From positions 166,564-230,563 of the forward strand of contig NZ_BSFD01000004.1 of the NCBI RefSeq assembly GCF_027922165.1: a stretch of 64,000 bases of DNA. Reading direction: 5' to 3'. Below are positions 10,493 through 18,510 of the stretch, one piece after another. Each line of letters begins with the position of its first letter. Positions within the stretch are counted from its first letter, which is position 1. Made by a program: the position numbers and the translations under genes. This stretch comes from Brevundimonas intermedia (GTDB lineage: Bacteria; Pseudomonadota; Alphaproteobacteria; Caulobacterales; Caulobacteraceae). The notes beneath the pieces were generated by a model. That model did not search any database. It was not told where the DNA came from and worked only from the letters and a program-made list of their open reading frames with translations.

Positions 10493-11131
10493 GTGGCTGA
10501 CGAAAAGACCAAGGGCGGAAAGAACGGCGACGGCGCACAGGTCGTCATCAAGAAGTACGCGAACCGCAGGCTCTACAATACCCGGACCAGCGCCTATGTG
10601 ACGCTGGAGGACCTCGCCGCCATGGTGCGCGAGGGGACCGAGTTCGTCGTCTATGACGCCAAGACGAACGACGACCTGACCCGTCAGATCCTGACCCAGA
10701 TCATCTTCGAGGAAGAAAGTCGGGGCGAGGCCCTGCTGCCGGTGCAGTTCCTGCGGCAGCTGATCGGATTCTACGGCGGGCAGATGCAAGGCGTTCTGCC
10801 CTCCTATCTGGAGATGTCGCTGGCGAATTTCGGTCGGCAGCAGGAACAGTTCGCCAGCCAGATGAGCCGCGCCTTCGGGACGGGTTCGGGAGCCAGCCTG
10901 ATGGAAGAGGCGGCCAAGGCCAATATGGCCATGTTCGAGCGGGCCATGCAGATTTTCCCCGCTTTCGGCTATTCCCGGACCGAGCCTACCCCTCAGGCGG
11001 CCGGCGCCGAATCCAAGGATGAGACGCCGCCCGCTGCGGCGGCCCCTGACGCCCTGGACGAGATGCGGCGCCAGATGGACGAGATGCGCGCCCAGATCGA
11101 TCGTCTGGCGGGCGGATCCAAGACGAAATGA
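10493..11131 (+). CDS. phaR: PhaR-type polyhydroxyalkanoate synthesis regulator
   Basis: The N-terminal 60 residues, with VIKKYANRRLYNT and TEFVVYDAKTNDDLTRQIL, are the PHB accumulation regulator DNA-binding domain, followed by the PHB_acc helical domain (LPVQFLRQLIGFYGGQMQG). The C-terminus ends in an Ala/Pro spacer and a short coiled coil (DEMRRQMDEMRAQIDRL). PhaR represses phasin and related genes and is released by binding nascent polymer. GTG 10493 starts the protein near the conserved domain; GTG at 10463 follows GGAGGA too closely (2 bases) but remains possible. The stop overlaps the next gene by ATGA. Confidence 0.9.
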   Translation: MADEKTKGGKNGDGAQVVIKKYANRRLYNTRTSAYVTLEDLAAMVREGTEFVVYDAKTNDDLTRQILTQIIFEEESRGEALLPVQFLRQLIGFYGGQMQGVLPSYLEMSLANFGRQQEQFASQMSRAFGTGSGASLMEEAAKANMAMFERAMQIFPAFGYSRTEPTPQAAGAESKDETPPAAAAPDALDEMRRQMDEMRAQIDRLAGGSKTK

Positions 11132-11487
11132 CCGACCGGATCCAGGCGGTCGGCGGCCCCGAGCGGGTGGACCGGCGAGACGGGGAGCGGCGCGAGCGGG
11201 AACGCCGCGCCCAGCAGGCCGCCTCGCGCGCCCTGGTCCCAAGCGAGACCCCTGAACCCGAGTTCAAGCCGGACGCCGGCCCGGCAAGACCTGCCGTCCA
11301 TGCAGCCATCGATCCCGGCGCGGCGGCCTTCGTCGCCCAGCAGATGGGACAGCGCGGACAGAAGCGGGGCCTGCGCGGCGGTCCGCCGGTGCTGGACGCG
11401 GCCCGCGCCGCCTATCTGGGAACCGAATACTCCGGCGAGGCCGAGCGTCGTCCGCCGACCGGCAAGGCCGCCAAGACCGACATCTGA
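11128..11487 (+). CDS. Conserved-looking hydrophilic protein of unknown function
   Basis: This 119-residue product starts within the phaR stop (ATGA overlap), so the two are probably translated together. The N-terminal third is highly charged (RRDGERRERERRAQQ) and probably helical. The middle is Pro-rich, and the C-terminal part (AAFVAQQMGQRGQKRGLRG, then LDAARAAYLGTEYSG) looks like a small conserved domain. There is no signal peptide or membrane segment. I do not recognise a named family; the clean overlap and normal codon usage support a real gene. Confidence 0.75.
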   Translation: MTDRIQAVGGPERVDRRDGERRERERRAQQAASRALVPSETPEPEFKPDAGPARPAVHAAIDPGAAAFVAQQMGQRGQKRGLRGGPPVLDAARAAYLGTEYSGEAERRPPTGKAAKTDI

Positions 11488-11544
11488 GGCGGCGGCACGG
11501 GGCTTGCTGGGACGGGGGCAGACCGCCTCTTTTCGGACCAGCCC

Positions 11545-11622
11545 ATGCCCGCCGCATTCAGCCTCGCCGCCAAGGTTTTCGACGTCGCCGTCGTGGCCCT
11601 GATCTTCACGGCTTTTTCTTAG
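11545..11622 (+). CDS. Possible 25-residue hydrophobic peptide
   Basis: ATG at 11545 opens a frame of 25 codons ending at TAG 11620-11622. The peptide MPAAFSLAAKVFDVAVVALI... is a single hydrophobic helix. There is no convincing ribosome-binding site, and a 25-codon frame arises easily by chance. It sits directly before the repeat block at 11622. I list it only as a weak candidate small membrane peptide. Confidence 0.2.
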   Translation: MPAAFSLAAKVFDVAVVALIFTAFS

Positions 11623-11713
11623 AGGCCTATCGCCTTGTTAGGGGCCTACCGCCCTATCGGGCTGCTTGAGGCCGTATGGGGCCTACCGCCCTGTCGGGCG
11701 ACTTGAGGCCTGA
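11622..11713. repeat. Imperfect tandem repeat with hairpins
   Basis: The motif GGGGCCTACCGCCCTATCGG, continuing to CTTGAGGCC, appears at 11641-11673 and again at 11678-11710 with few changes. A shorter degenerate copy (AGGCCTATCGCCTTG) lies at 11623-11637. Each full copy contains a GCCC/GGGC hairpin. The block lies between the end of the phaR operon and the tail of the convergent membrane-protein gene. It may act as a terminator region, although no T-run follows. Confidence 0.6.
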
Positions 11714-11721
11714 TGAAGCCG

Positions 11722-12144
11722 TCAGTTCCCGAGGTCGAAATCCTTGCGGGACGAGATGATGGTGACGATGAAACCCGCCAGCACATCGAGCAGGATCATC
11801 ACCACGATCAGGAAGAAGGTCGAGGTCGCAAAGCCACGGATCAGCAGGAATTCGACCAAGACCACGATGAACAGGACCATCGACAGGGCGTGATTGACGA
11901 TGGCCACCTTCTGGCTGGAGGTCGATTTGATCAGCTCGAAGAACAGCAGGATCAGACCCAGGAACAGGATCAGGTCGCCCGAGCCGATGTTCCATTGGGC
12001 GCCCGAGGCCATGGGGATGGAGAACAGCGGGTCGCGCAACAGGGCGTCGGCCTGGGCCATGCCGACATTGCTCGAGTCGCCGAACAGTACGACGATATTG
12101 TACAGGATCACCGGGATCAGAAGCAGGGGTATGGCGATGAGCAT
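11722..12144 (-). CDS. Small multi-pass membrane protein of unknown function
   Basis: The 140-residue protein has four hydrophobic segments: LIAIPLLLIPVILYNIVVLF at the start, LILFLGLILLFFELI, ALSMVLFIVVLVEFLLI and FFLIVVMILLDVLAGFIVTI. The charged tail SSRKDFDLGN is probably cytosolic. No catalytic motif is visible and I cannot name the family, although similar small proteins are common in Caulobacterales. The gene is monocistronic, downstream of and parallel to the HMG-CoA lyase gene with a 91-base gap. Confidence 0.8.
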   Translation of the reverse strand: MLIAIPLLLIPVILYNIVVLFGDSSNVGMAQADALLRDPLFSIPMASGAQWNIGSGDLILFLGLILLFFELIKSTSSQKVAIVNHALSMVLFIVVLVEFLLIRGFATSTFFLIVVMILLDVLAGFIVTIISSRKDFDLGN

Positions 12145-12235
12145 GGCGGTCCTCCCCGGCGCAATGGCTGCGCTTGTTAACCCTGATTACCGCCTTTTCT
12201 CCCCGTTCGCCACGACGGAGGTGTGACGGCGGGTC

Positions 12236-13150
12236 TCAGTGGCGGGGGAAATCGCCTGCGCGGCTGAGGGCGGACGGGGCGGGGCGGCCGATGGCCTCGC
12301 CGATCCAGCGGGCGGTCGCGATCAGGGCGTCCAGGTCGTAGCCGGTCTCGAACCCGGCGCGCGTCAGCATATAGACCAGGTCCTCGGTGGCGATATTTCC
12401 CGTGGCGCCGGGCGCGAACGGGCAGCCGCCGATGCCGCCGACCGAGGCGTCCAGCACGTCGATCCCGGCCTCGACCCCGGCATAGGCGTTGGCCAGGCCG
12501 GTGTTTCGGGTGTCGTGGAAATGAAGGCGCAGGGTGGCCGCGGGCGCGGCCTTGCGCGCGGCCTCGACCTTGCGCGTCACCGCCCAGGGATCGCCGGCGC
12601 CGATAGTGTCGGCCAGACCGATCTCGCCGACGCCCAGTTCGGCGATGGCGCCGACCATGTCCGCGACCTGATCCACGGAAACCTCCCCGTCGAACGGGCA
12701 GCCCCAAACGCAGGAGATCATGGCCGACAGCGACGGCGCGCCGTCCGACGCCTCCGCATTGTGTCGGCGGGCGACGATCTCGCCCAGCATGGCCAGCTGG
12801 TCCTTCACCGACAGGCCCTGGTTCTTCAGGCCGAAGCCGTCCGTGGCCGCGACCGAGACATTGACCTCGTCCACCCCCGTCGCCAGGGCCCGGTCATAAC
12901 CCTTGCCGTTCAGGACCAGGCCGATGCGGCTGTGGCCGGGGGCGGGCGGCAGGGCCGCCATCACCGCTTCGGCGCCGGCCATCTGCGGCACATATTTGGG
13001 ATGGACGAAGGAGACGGCCTCGATCCGTCGGGCGCCCGCCGCTTCCAGCCGCCGAACCAGGTCCGCGCGGACGGCGGGCTCCAGCACCGTCTTTTCGTTC
13101 TGAAGACCGTCGCGGGGCCCGACCTCGACGATCTGGATGAACCGGCTCAC
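12236..13150 (-). CDS. Hydroxymethylglutaryl-CoA lyase
   Basis: This TIM-barrel enzyme cleaves HMG-CoA to acetoacetate and acetyl-CoA at the end of leucine breakdown. The N-terminal VEVGPRDGLQNE (metal and catalytic residues), the HFHDTRNTG metal histidines and the signature GGIGGCPFAPGATGN with its active-site cysteine are all present. Length (304 residues) is normal. The start overlaps the stop of the upstream glycosyltransferase gene by ATGA, so the two are co-transcribed although functionally unrelated. The bkd operon 10 kb away would feed the same leucine pathway. Confidence 0.95.
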   Translation of the reverse strand: MSRFIQIVEVGPRDGLQNEKTVLEPAVRADLVRRLEAAGARRIEAVSFVHPKYVPQMAGAEAVMAALPPAPGHSRIGLVLNGKGYDRALATGVDEVNVSVAATDGFGLKNQGLSVKDQLAMLGEIVARRHNAEASDGAPSLSAMISCVWGCPFDGEVSVDQVADMVGAIAELGVGEIGLADTIGAGDPWAVTRKVEAARKAAPAATLRLHFHDTRNTGLANAYAGVEAGIDVLDASVGGIGGCPFAPGATGNIATEDLVYMLTRAGFETGYDLDALIATARWIGEAIGRPAPSALSRAGDFPRH

Positions 13151-14841
13151 TGCGCCTCGCCAGCGCTGTTCGTCGGACGGGGCGGCGGGGCGTAGACGGT
13201 CAGGTTCATCTCGTCCCCCCCCGAATAGTTGTAGCCCCGCACCACCCCGACGGCCCGGCCCGACACGCCCAGTCGTCCGGCGGCGATGCGGAAGGCGTCG
13301 GCGTCGCGCCCTTCGACGATGGCGGGCCGGCCCTCGGCCAGGGCGCGGGCGGCGCCCTCGGCGTTGGTCAGCTCGGTGTCCCGTCCGGTCAGGAAGACGA
13401 AACTGGGCTCGTGGAAGGTTGTGATGGCCACCGGCCCTGGCGTGCGGCCCTGGCGCGGATGCAGGTCGGCGGCTTCAAGCGTCTTCTCCAGCTGGGGCGC
13501 GATGGCCAGGGGGCGCAGCTGACGGATGGTTCCGGCCAGGGCGCCGTGGGCCACGATCCCGAAGGCGAGCGAGGCGACCAGGGCCGCGACCGTCGCCCGG
13601 TTCAGCAGCAGGAAGGCGCCCATGGCCGCCGCCGCCAGGGTGGTTCCCACGGTCAGGGCCGCCCAGGTCTGGGCCGTCGAGGTGCCATAGACCGTCAACC
13701 CATAGACGGTGATCCCCATGATCAGCACCGCCGCGAACATCGCCAGCACGGCCCCTGTGATCCGCGACACCTTGCCGATCGGCCGCGCCAGGGCGGCGGC
13801 GGCCAACAGGGCCAGACCGCCGAAGGTGGGCAGGGTGTAGTGCCACAGCTTGGTCGGGGCCAGTTCGAACATCAGCCAGCCGGGAACCAGCCAGCAGACC
13901 AGAAAGCGGATCGCCGGCTCGGCCCGCCGGCTCCAGCCGGTCGAGAGTGCAGCGGGCAGCAGCAGGGTCGAGGGGAAGAACAGCAGGGGCGCCAGCAACA
14001 GATACATGCCGGGGAAGCCGGAATGGCTCTCATGCGCGCCGGCGATCTTGGGGGCCAGGTCGCCGCCGATAGCCTCGCGCCAGAAGCCGCCGTCGGTGGC
14101 GATGGTGATGGCGATGGCCCAGGGGCCGACCATCAGGGCGACCAGGGGCAGGCCCCAGCCCCAGCCGAGCCGCGCCAGCCATTTGACGTCCCGATCCCAG
14201 ATCGACAGGGCGATGACGGCCAGGGCCACGACCAGAAGCCCGATCGGCCCCTTGATCAGGATGGACAGGCCGACCCCGATCCAGAACAGCAGCTTGTGCG
14301 GCCGGATCGGCCGTTCGCCGGCCTTGGCCGCCATATAGATTCGCGCCAGAGCCGCCATGGCCAGGGTGGTGGCCCCGCACAACATGGCGTCGGTCTTGGC
14401 GATGCCCGCCTCGGTCGACAACAGGAAGGTCGCACCCATGATGGCGCCGCCGAAGAAGCCCACCCGGCTGCCCAGCATGGCCGATCCCGCCCAGGCCACG
14501 GCCCAGGCGGCCAGCATGGCGCCCAGCAGGGACGGAATACGATAGGGGGCGATCTCGCGATCCTCGACATCCGAGGTCAGCGAGACGGCGACGGCCTGGA
14601 GCCAGTAGATGCCGACCGGCTTTTTCCAGCGCGGCTCGTCCTGGAAGCGGATATCGACATAGTCGCCGCTCTCCAGCATCTGGACCGTCGCCTGGGCGAA
14701 CCGGCTCTCGTCGCGGTCCAGGGGCGGCAGCAGCAACAGGCCCGGCAGGCCGGCGACCAGCGTCAGCAGGGCGGCGAACAGCGGCCCCCTCCAGCCGGCG
14801 ATGCGGCGATCCAGATCGAAAGTCTTCATTCGACGATCCAT
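13147..14841 (-). CDS. ArnT/GT39-like polyprenyl-phosphate-dependent glycosyltransferase
   Basis: The 564-residue membrane protein has about ten to twelve hydrophobic helices. Its first loop has the family acidic motif LDRDESRFAQA, followed by FQDEPRWKKPVGIYWLQA, as in ArnT and protein O-mannosyltransferase relatives. These enzymes move a sugar from a polyprenyl phosphate to lipid A or another acceptor on the periplasmic face. The start is uncertain: ATG 14841 or ATG 14829, neither with a strong ribosome-binding site. A GT2 gene transcribed divergently 64 bases away could make the lipid-linked sugar donor. The acceptor is unknown. Confidence 0.85.
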   Translation of the reverse strand: MDRRMKTFDLDRRIAGWRGPLFAALLTLVAGLPGLLLLPPLDRDESRFAQATVQMLESGDYVDIRFQDEPRWKKPVGIYWLQAVAVSLTSDVEDREIAPYRIPSLLGAMLAAWAVAWAGSAMLGSRVGFFGGAIMGATFLLSTEAGIAKTDAMLCGATTLAMAALARIYMAAKAGERPIRPHKLLFWIGVGLSILIKGPIGLLVVALAVIALSIWDRDVKWLARLGWGWGLPLVALMVGPWAIAITIATDGGFWREAIGGDLAPKIAGAHESHSGFPGMYLLLAPLLFFPSTLLLPAALSTGWSRRAEPAIRFLVCWLVPGWLMFELAPTKLWHYTLPTFGGLALLAAAALARPIGKVSRITGAVLAMFAAVLIMGITVYGLTVYGTSTAQTWAALTVGTTLAAAAMGAFLLLNRATVAALVASLAFGIVAHGALAGTIRQLRPLAIAPQLEKTLEAADLHPRQGRTPGPVAITTFHEPSFVFLTGRDTELTNAEGAARALAEGRPAIVEGRDADAFRIAAGRLGVSGRAVGVVRGYNYSGGDEMNLTVYAPPPRPTNSAGEAQ

Positions 14842-14905
14842 ACACGGCGACCGGGCCGTCGTCAGCCGTCTCCCCTAAGCCGTCGATCTCGTCTATGGAG
14901 CGGCG

Positions 14906-15646
14906 ATGACCGCCGAGACCAGCCAAGCCGCGCCCGAGATTTCCGTCGTCGTTCCCGTCCATGACGAGGCCGGCGCCGCCGTGCCCCTGGCGCGCGAGAT
15001 CGCGGCCGCCTTTACGGGCCGGTCTTACGAGATGATCTTCGTCGACGACGCCTCCAGGGACGCCACCCTGGCCGAGCTGAAGGCCGCCCAGGCCGAACTG
15101 CCGGCCCTGCGGATCCTGTCGCACGGCAGCAACGCCGGCCAGAGCCGCGCCGTCCGCACCGGCGTTCTCGCCGCGCGCGGGACGGTGATCGTGACCATGG
15201 ACGGCGACGGCCAGAACCCGCCCGCCGACGCGCCGCGCCTGGTCGACGCCCTGCTGGCCGCCCCTGCCGATATCGGTCTGGTCGGCGGCCGCCGCGCCAA
15301 GCGCCAGGATTCGAACGCCAAACGTCAGGCGTCGCTGTGGGCCAATCGTATCCGTCGCCGCCTGCTGGGCGACGACGCCGACGACACCGGCTGCGGCCTG
15401 AAGGCCTTCCGCCGCGACGTCTTCCTGCGTCTTCCCTATTTCGATCACCTCCACCGTTATCTGCCGGCGCTGGTGATCCGCGAGGGGTTCCGGAACCTGT
15501 ATCTCGACGTCGATCACCGCCATCGCGAGACGGGTCGGTCGAAATACACCAACTGGGGTCGGCTGAAGGTCGCCTTCGCCGACCTGTTGGGCGTCATGTG
15601 GCTGAAGACCCGCTCGCGTCGCCCGGGCGCGATCTCGGAATTCTGA
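14906..15646 (+). CDS. GT2 family glycosyltransferase (dolichol-phosphate mannosyltransferase type)
   Basis: A GT-A fold is shown by ISVVVPVHDEAGAA at the N-terminus, FVDDASRDATLAEL, the DxD motif in VTMDGDGQNPP and the acceptor-side RETGRSKYTNWG. This pattern fits DPM1/ArnC-type enzymes that load a sugar onto a polyprenyl phosphate at the inner membrane. At 246 residues it lacks the C-terminal pair of membrane helices of ArnC; only a short hydrophobic patch (FADLLGVMWL) is seen. It is divergent from, and probably partners, the ArnT-like transferase. Confidence 0.88.
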   Translation: MTAETSQAAPEISVVVPVHDEAGAAVPLAREIAAAFTGRSYEMIFVDDASRDATLAELKAAQAELPALRILSHGSNAGQSRAVRTGVLAARGTVIVTMDGDGQNPPADAPRLVDALLAAPADIGLVGGRRAKRQDSNAKRQASLWANRIRRRLLGDDADDTGCGLKAFRRDVFLRLPYFDHLHRYLPALVIREGFRNLYLDVDHRHRETGRSKYTNWGRLKVAFADLLGVMWLKTRSRRPGAISEF

Positions 15647-15657
15647 CGACCGGAGGC

Positions 15658-16134
15658 CTAGACCTCAGGCTGCGGCGGCGCCGTGATCACCTCGACATTG
15701 TCGTTCAGCAGATAGGACAGTTCCGACAGGGCGGTGGCGCGCTCGGCCGGCGTGGCCGCCGCCTGCACCGCCTCGAGCTTCTTCGGCATGTCCTCGGAAA
15801 TCCCCCGCAGGATGCATTTCAGATCGCCGTCCGTGCCGCGTTCCTTCAGGATCAGATGACCCTGCAGGTCCAGGGCGGCCAGGGCCTCGACCTGGGCCTT
15901 GAAGCCGACGAAGGCCTGGCTGGTGAAGAAGGCCGCCTCTTCGGCTGCTTTCGAAGCCGCCCAACCGTCCACCACCGCCTTCAACGCGCCGGAACGGGCG
16001 ACAATGTCGGCGAACAGGGGCTCGGCGGCGACCGAGACGGGCGCGCCCACCGCTGCGGGGGGCTGTTCGGCCGCCAAGGCCACCGCAGGATTGGACATCG
16101 ACAGGGCGATTGTGAGAGCAAGGCCGCAGGACAT
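15658..16134 (-). CDS. Exported protein of unknown function
   Basis: The product has 158 residues with a signal peptide (MSCGLALTIALSMSNPAVALAAE) and an Ala-rich, mainly helical mature part. It contains one cysteine in DLKCILRGISEDMPKKLEAV and a helical tail. AGGAAGT lies seven bases before the ATG. I do not recognise the family. It faces the GT2 gene tail to tail and is divergent from pgi, so context gives no role. Confidence 0.75.
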   Translation of the reverse strand: MSCGLALTIALSMSNPAVALAAEQPPAAVGAPVSVAAEPLFADIVARSGALKAVVDGWAASKAAEEAAFFTSQAFVGFKAQVEALAALDLQGHLILKERGTDGDLKCILRGISEDMPKKLEAVQAAATPAERATALSELSYLLNDNVEVITAPPQPEV

Positions 16135-16233
16135 GAGGTGACTTCCTGTTTCAGCGTCGGCTAGGACGTTGAACCGGCATACGCCCGACCCGTAAACGAG
16201 TGTTTACCTTCTTCTCTCCCCAGAGGACCGACG

Positions 16234-17841
16234 ATGACCCGTGACGACGCCTGGACCGCCTTCGACGCTGCTGCTGAAACGGCCGGCAAGACCCGTATCG
16301 TGGACCAGTTCGCCGCCGATCCCGGCCGTCTGGCCCGCATGTCGGTCGAGGCGGCGGGTTTGTATCTGGACCTGTCGAAACAGAGCTGGACCCAGGCCGC
16401 CTTCGAGGCCTGCCTGGATCTGGCCCGCGCCAGCGACGTCGAGGGGCGTCGCGCCGCCCTGTTCGCCGGCGAGGCCGTCAATCTGACCGAGGGTCGGGCC
16501 GTGCTGCACCCGGCCCTGCGCGCCCCTGCCGGCGCCGACTTCAAGGCCTTGGGCGAGCCGGTCTCGGCCGAGGTGGACGCCGTGCGGGCGGACATGAAAA
16601 CCTATGCTGACGCCGTGCGCTCCGGCGCCGAGGCGGGGGCCACGGGCAAGCGGTTCGAGGCCATCGTCCACGTCGGCATCGGCGGGTCGGATCTGGGACC
16701 CCGCGTGGTCTGGGACGCCCTGCGCCCGCTGGCCCCGTCCATCGACCTGCGCTTTGTGGCCAACATCGATCCGCGCGACATGGCCGAGGCCCTGACCGGC
16801 CTGAACCCCGAAACCACCCTGGTCGTGGTCGTGTCCAAGACCTTCACGACGCAAGAGACCCTGGCCAACGCCGATGCGGCCAAGGCCTGGCTGGCCGCGT
16901 CCCTGCCGGCCGAAGGCATGACCAAACACTTCATCGGCGTGACGGCCGCGCCGGAGAAGGCGGGGGCGTTCGGCTGCGGCCGCACCTTCGCGTTCCGGGA
17001 CTGGGTCGGCGGTCGGTATTCGCTGTGGTCGGCGGTCAGCCTGTCGTGCGGCATCGCCCTGGGCTGGGATGTGTTCGAACAGATGCTGGCCGGGGCTGCG
17101 GCCATGGACGATCACTTCGTGTCGGCTCCGCTTGAGCAGAACGCCCCGATCCTTCTGGCCCTGGCCCAGGTGTTCAACGTCGACGGCCTGAACCGGCCCG
17201 CCCGCACCGTGGCGCCCTACGCCCACGCCCTGCGCCGCCTGCCGTCCTTCCTGCAACAGCTGGAGATGGAGTCGAACGGCAAGCGGGTGCATCGCGACGG
17301 AACCCCGGTGACACGCCAGACCTGCCCGGTGGTGTTCGGCGAACCGGGCACCAATGGCCAGCACGCCTTCTTCCAGCAGATCCACCAGGGCCCGCAGATC
17401 GTCCCGGCCGAGTTCGTGATCGTGGCCAAAACCCATGCCGACGCGCCGGAATCGCCGCTCTGGTCCAACGCCCTGGCCCAGGGTCAGGCCCTGATGCTGG
17501 GCAAGACGACCGAGGCCGCCAAGGCGGAAGGCCTGGCCCAGGGCCTGTCGGAGGACGAGGCGACCCGTCTGGCGACCCACCGGACCTTCACCGGTGACCG
17601 ACCCTCGACCGCCATCGTCATGGACCGCCTGACGCCCCAGACCCTGGGCGCCCTGCTGGCCCTCTATGAGCACAAGACCTTCGTCGAAGGCGTGATCTGG
17701 GACATCAACAGCTTCGATCAATGGGGCGTCGAACTGGGCAAGGTCCTGGCCAAGGCCATCCTGAAGGACGTCCACGCCGGCGGCCCCTCCGCCGATCTGG
17801 ACCCCTCGACGGCCGGCCTGATGACGCGGTTGATGGGTTAA
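16234..17841 (+). CDS. pgi: Glucose-6-phosphate isomerase
   Basis: Pgi interconverts glucose-6-phosphate and fructose-6-phosphate in the cytosol. The 535-residue protein contains VHVGIGGSDLGPRV, VVVSKTFTTQETLANA, the FRDWVGGRYSLWSAVSL signature and the catalytic MESNGKRVHRDG. The C-terminal motif NSFDQWGVELGKVLAK with its active-site lysine is also present. It begins 28 bases after a TTTACC stretch and has a normal length for the proteobacterial family. It ends 3 bases from the convergent DUF1826 gene. The gene is monocistronic here. Confidence 0.97.
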   Translation: MTRDDAWTAFDAAAETAGKTRIVDQFAADPGRLARMSVEAAGLYLDLSKQSWTQAAFEACLDLARASDVEGRRAALFAGEAVNLTEGRAVLHPALRAPAGADFKALGEPVSAEVDAVRADMKTYADAVRSGAEAGATGKRFEAIVHVGIGGSDLGPRVVWDALRPLAPSIDLRFVANIDPRDMAEALTGLNPETTLVVVVSKTFTTQETLANADAAKAWLAASLPAEGMTKHFIGVTAAPEKAGAFGCGRTFAFRDWVGGRYSLWSAVSLSCGIALGWDVFEQMLAGAAAMDDHFVSAPLEQNAPILLALAQVFNVDGLNRPARTVAPYAHALRRLPSFLQQLEMESNGKRVHRDGTPVTRQTCPVVFGEPGTNGQHAFFQQIHQGPQIVPAEFVIVAKTHADAPESPLWSNALAQGQALMLGKTTEAAKAEGLAQGLSEDEATRLATHRTFTGDRPSTAIVMDRLTPQTLGALLALYEHKTFVEGVIWDINSFDQWGVELGKVLAKAILKDVHAGGPSADLDPSTAGLMTRLMG

Positions 17842-17844
17842 GGC

Positions 17845-18414
17845 TCACATCGGCGCGGCGTCGATCGTCAAGACGCGCCGGGGGGATCGTCTCCCGGCCG
17901 GCGGCGAGCGGTGCAGGACCTGTGGAAACTCCGGCCAGGCCTCCCAGCCCGGCGCCGTGCCCTTCATGACGGCGACATCGCCGGGGTGAAGGGTGCGGAC
18001 TCGACGGCGGGTGCTGATGTTGCGCCCGTCCAGATCCTCGCCGATCTCGCCGGCGAAGGCCCATTCCGGCCCCGGCCCCTCATAGGCGACGATCAGGCGC
18101 ACCGGCACGGCGTCTTGATGAAAGCGCGGACAGGCGCGGCGGGTCACGGTCTCGCACCGCGCGCGCCAGGCGTCGCATCCGCTGATCGCCGCCACGATCT
18201 CCGCCAATCTCTCGATATCCTGCAGCAACCACTCGGGGGCCGCACCCGATAGGGTGATCCAGCGCCCGTCGCATTCGGCGGTGAAATCGGCCGGGGGCGG
18301 CGCGTCGGGCGGCATGGGGCTGGGTCTCGACCAGATCGCCATCCGCACCTGCGGTTCGAACAGGGTGGTGAAGACCGTGGGCGCCTGCCCCTGGACGACT
18401 GCGCCGACCGCCAT
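17845..18414 (-). CDS. DUF1826 domain protein, probable zinc-starvation gene
   Basis: This 189-residue cytosolic protein contains CPRFHQDAVPVRLIVAYEGP and GPEWAF, the core of DUF1826, a family of unknown activity that often sits beside COG0523 GTPases. The conserved His/Cys/Asp residues (CxRFHxD) could bind a metal. It is divergent from such a GTPase gene, with a Zur-like palindrome between them 24 bases upstream of its ATG. That arrangement argues for expression when zinc is low. The function assignment is inference from context. Confidence 0.8.
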   Translation of the reverse strand: MAVGAVVQGQAPTVFTTLFEPQVRMAIWSRPSPMPPDAPPPADFTAECDGRWITLSGAAPEWLLQDIERLAEIVAAISGCDAWRARCETVTRRACPRFHQDAVPVRLIVAYEGPGPEWAFAGEIGEDLDGRNISTRRRVRTLHPGDVAVMKGTAPGWEAWPEFPQVLHRSPPAGRRSPRRVLTIDAAPM

Positions 18415-18437
18415 GGAAAACCTTGCTGACTGTGCGT

Positions 18438-18450
18438 GTTATACTATAAC
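18438..18450. promoter_or_regulatory. Zur-like operator between DUF1826 and COG0523 GTPase genes
   Basis: GTTATA-C-TATAAC is a perfect 6+6 inverted repeat around one base, in an AT-rich patch between two divergent genes. The sequence resembles the GTTATA-rich zinc uptake regulator boxes of proteobacteria. One palindrome could control both promoters. Promoter elements themselves were not resolved. Confidence 0.65.
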
Positions 18451-18510
18451 GTAACTCTCATAGTCGCCCGGCTGTGGTCAAGCTCGGCGCAGCATCCGTG
18501 GAGCGCCTTC

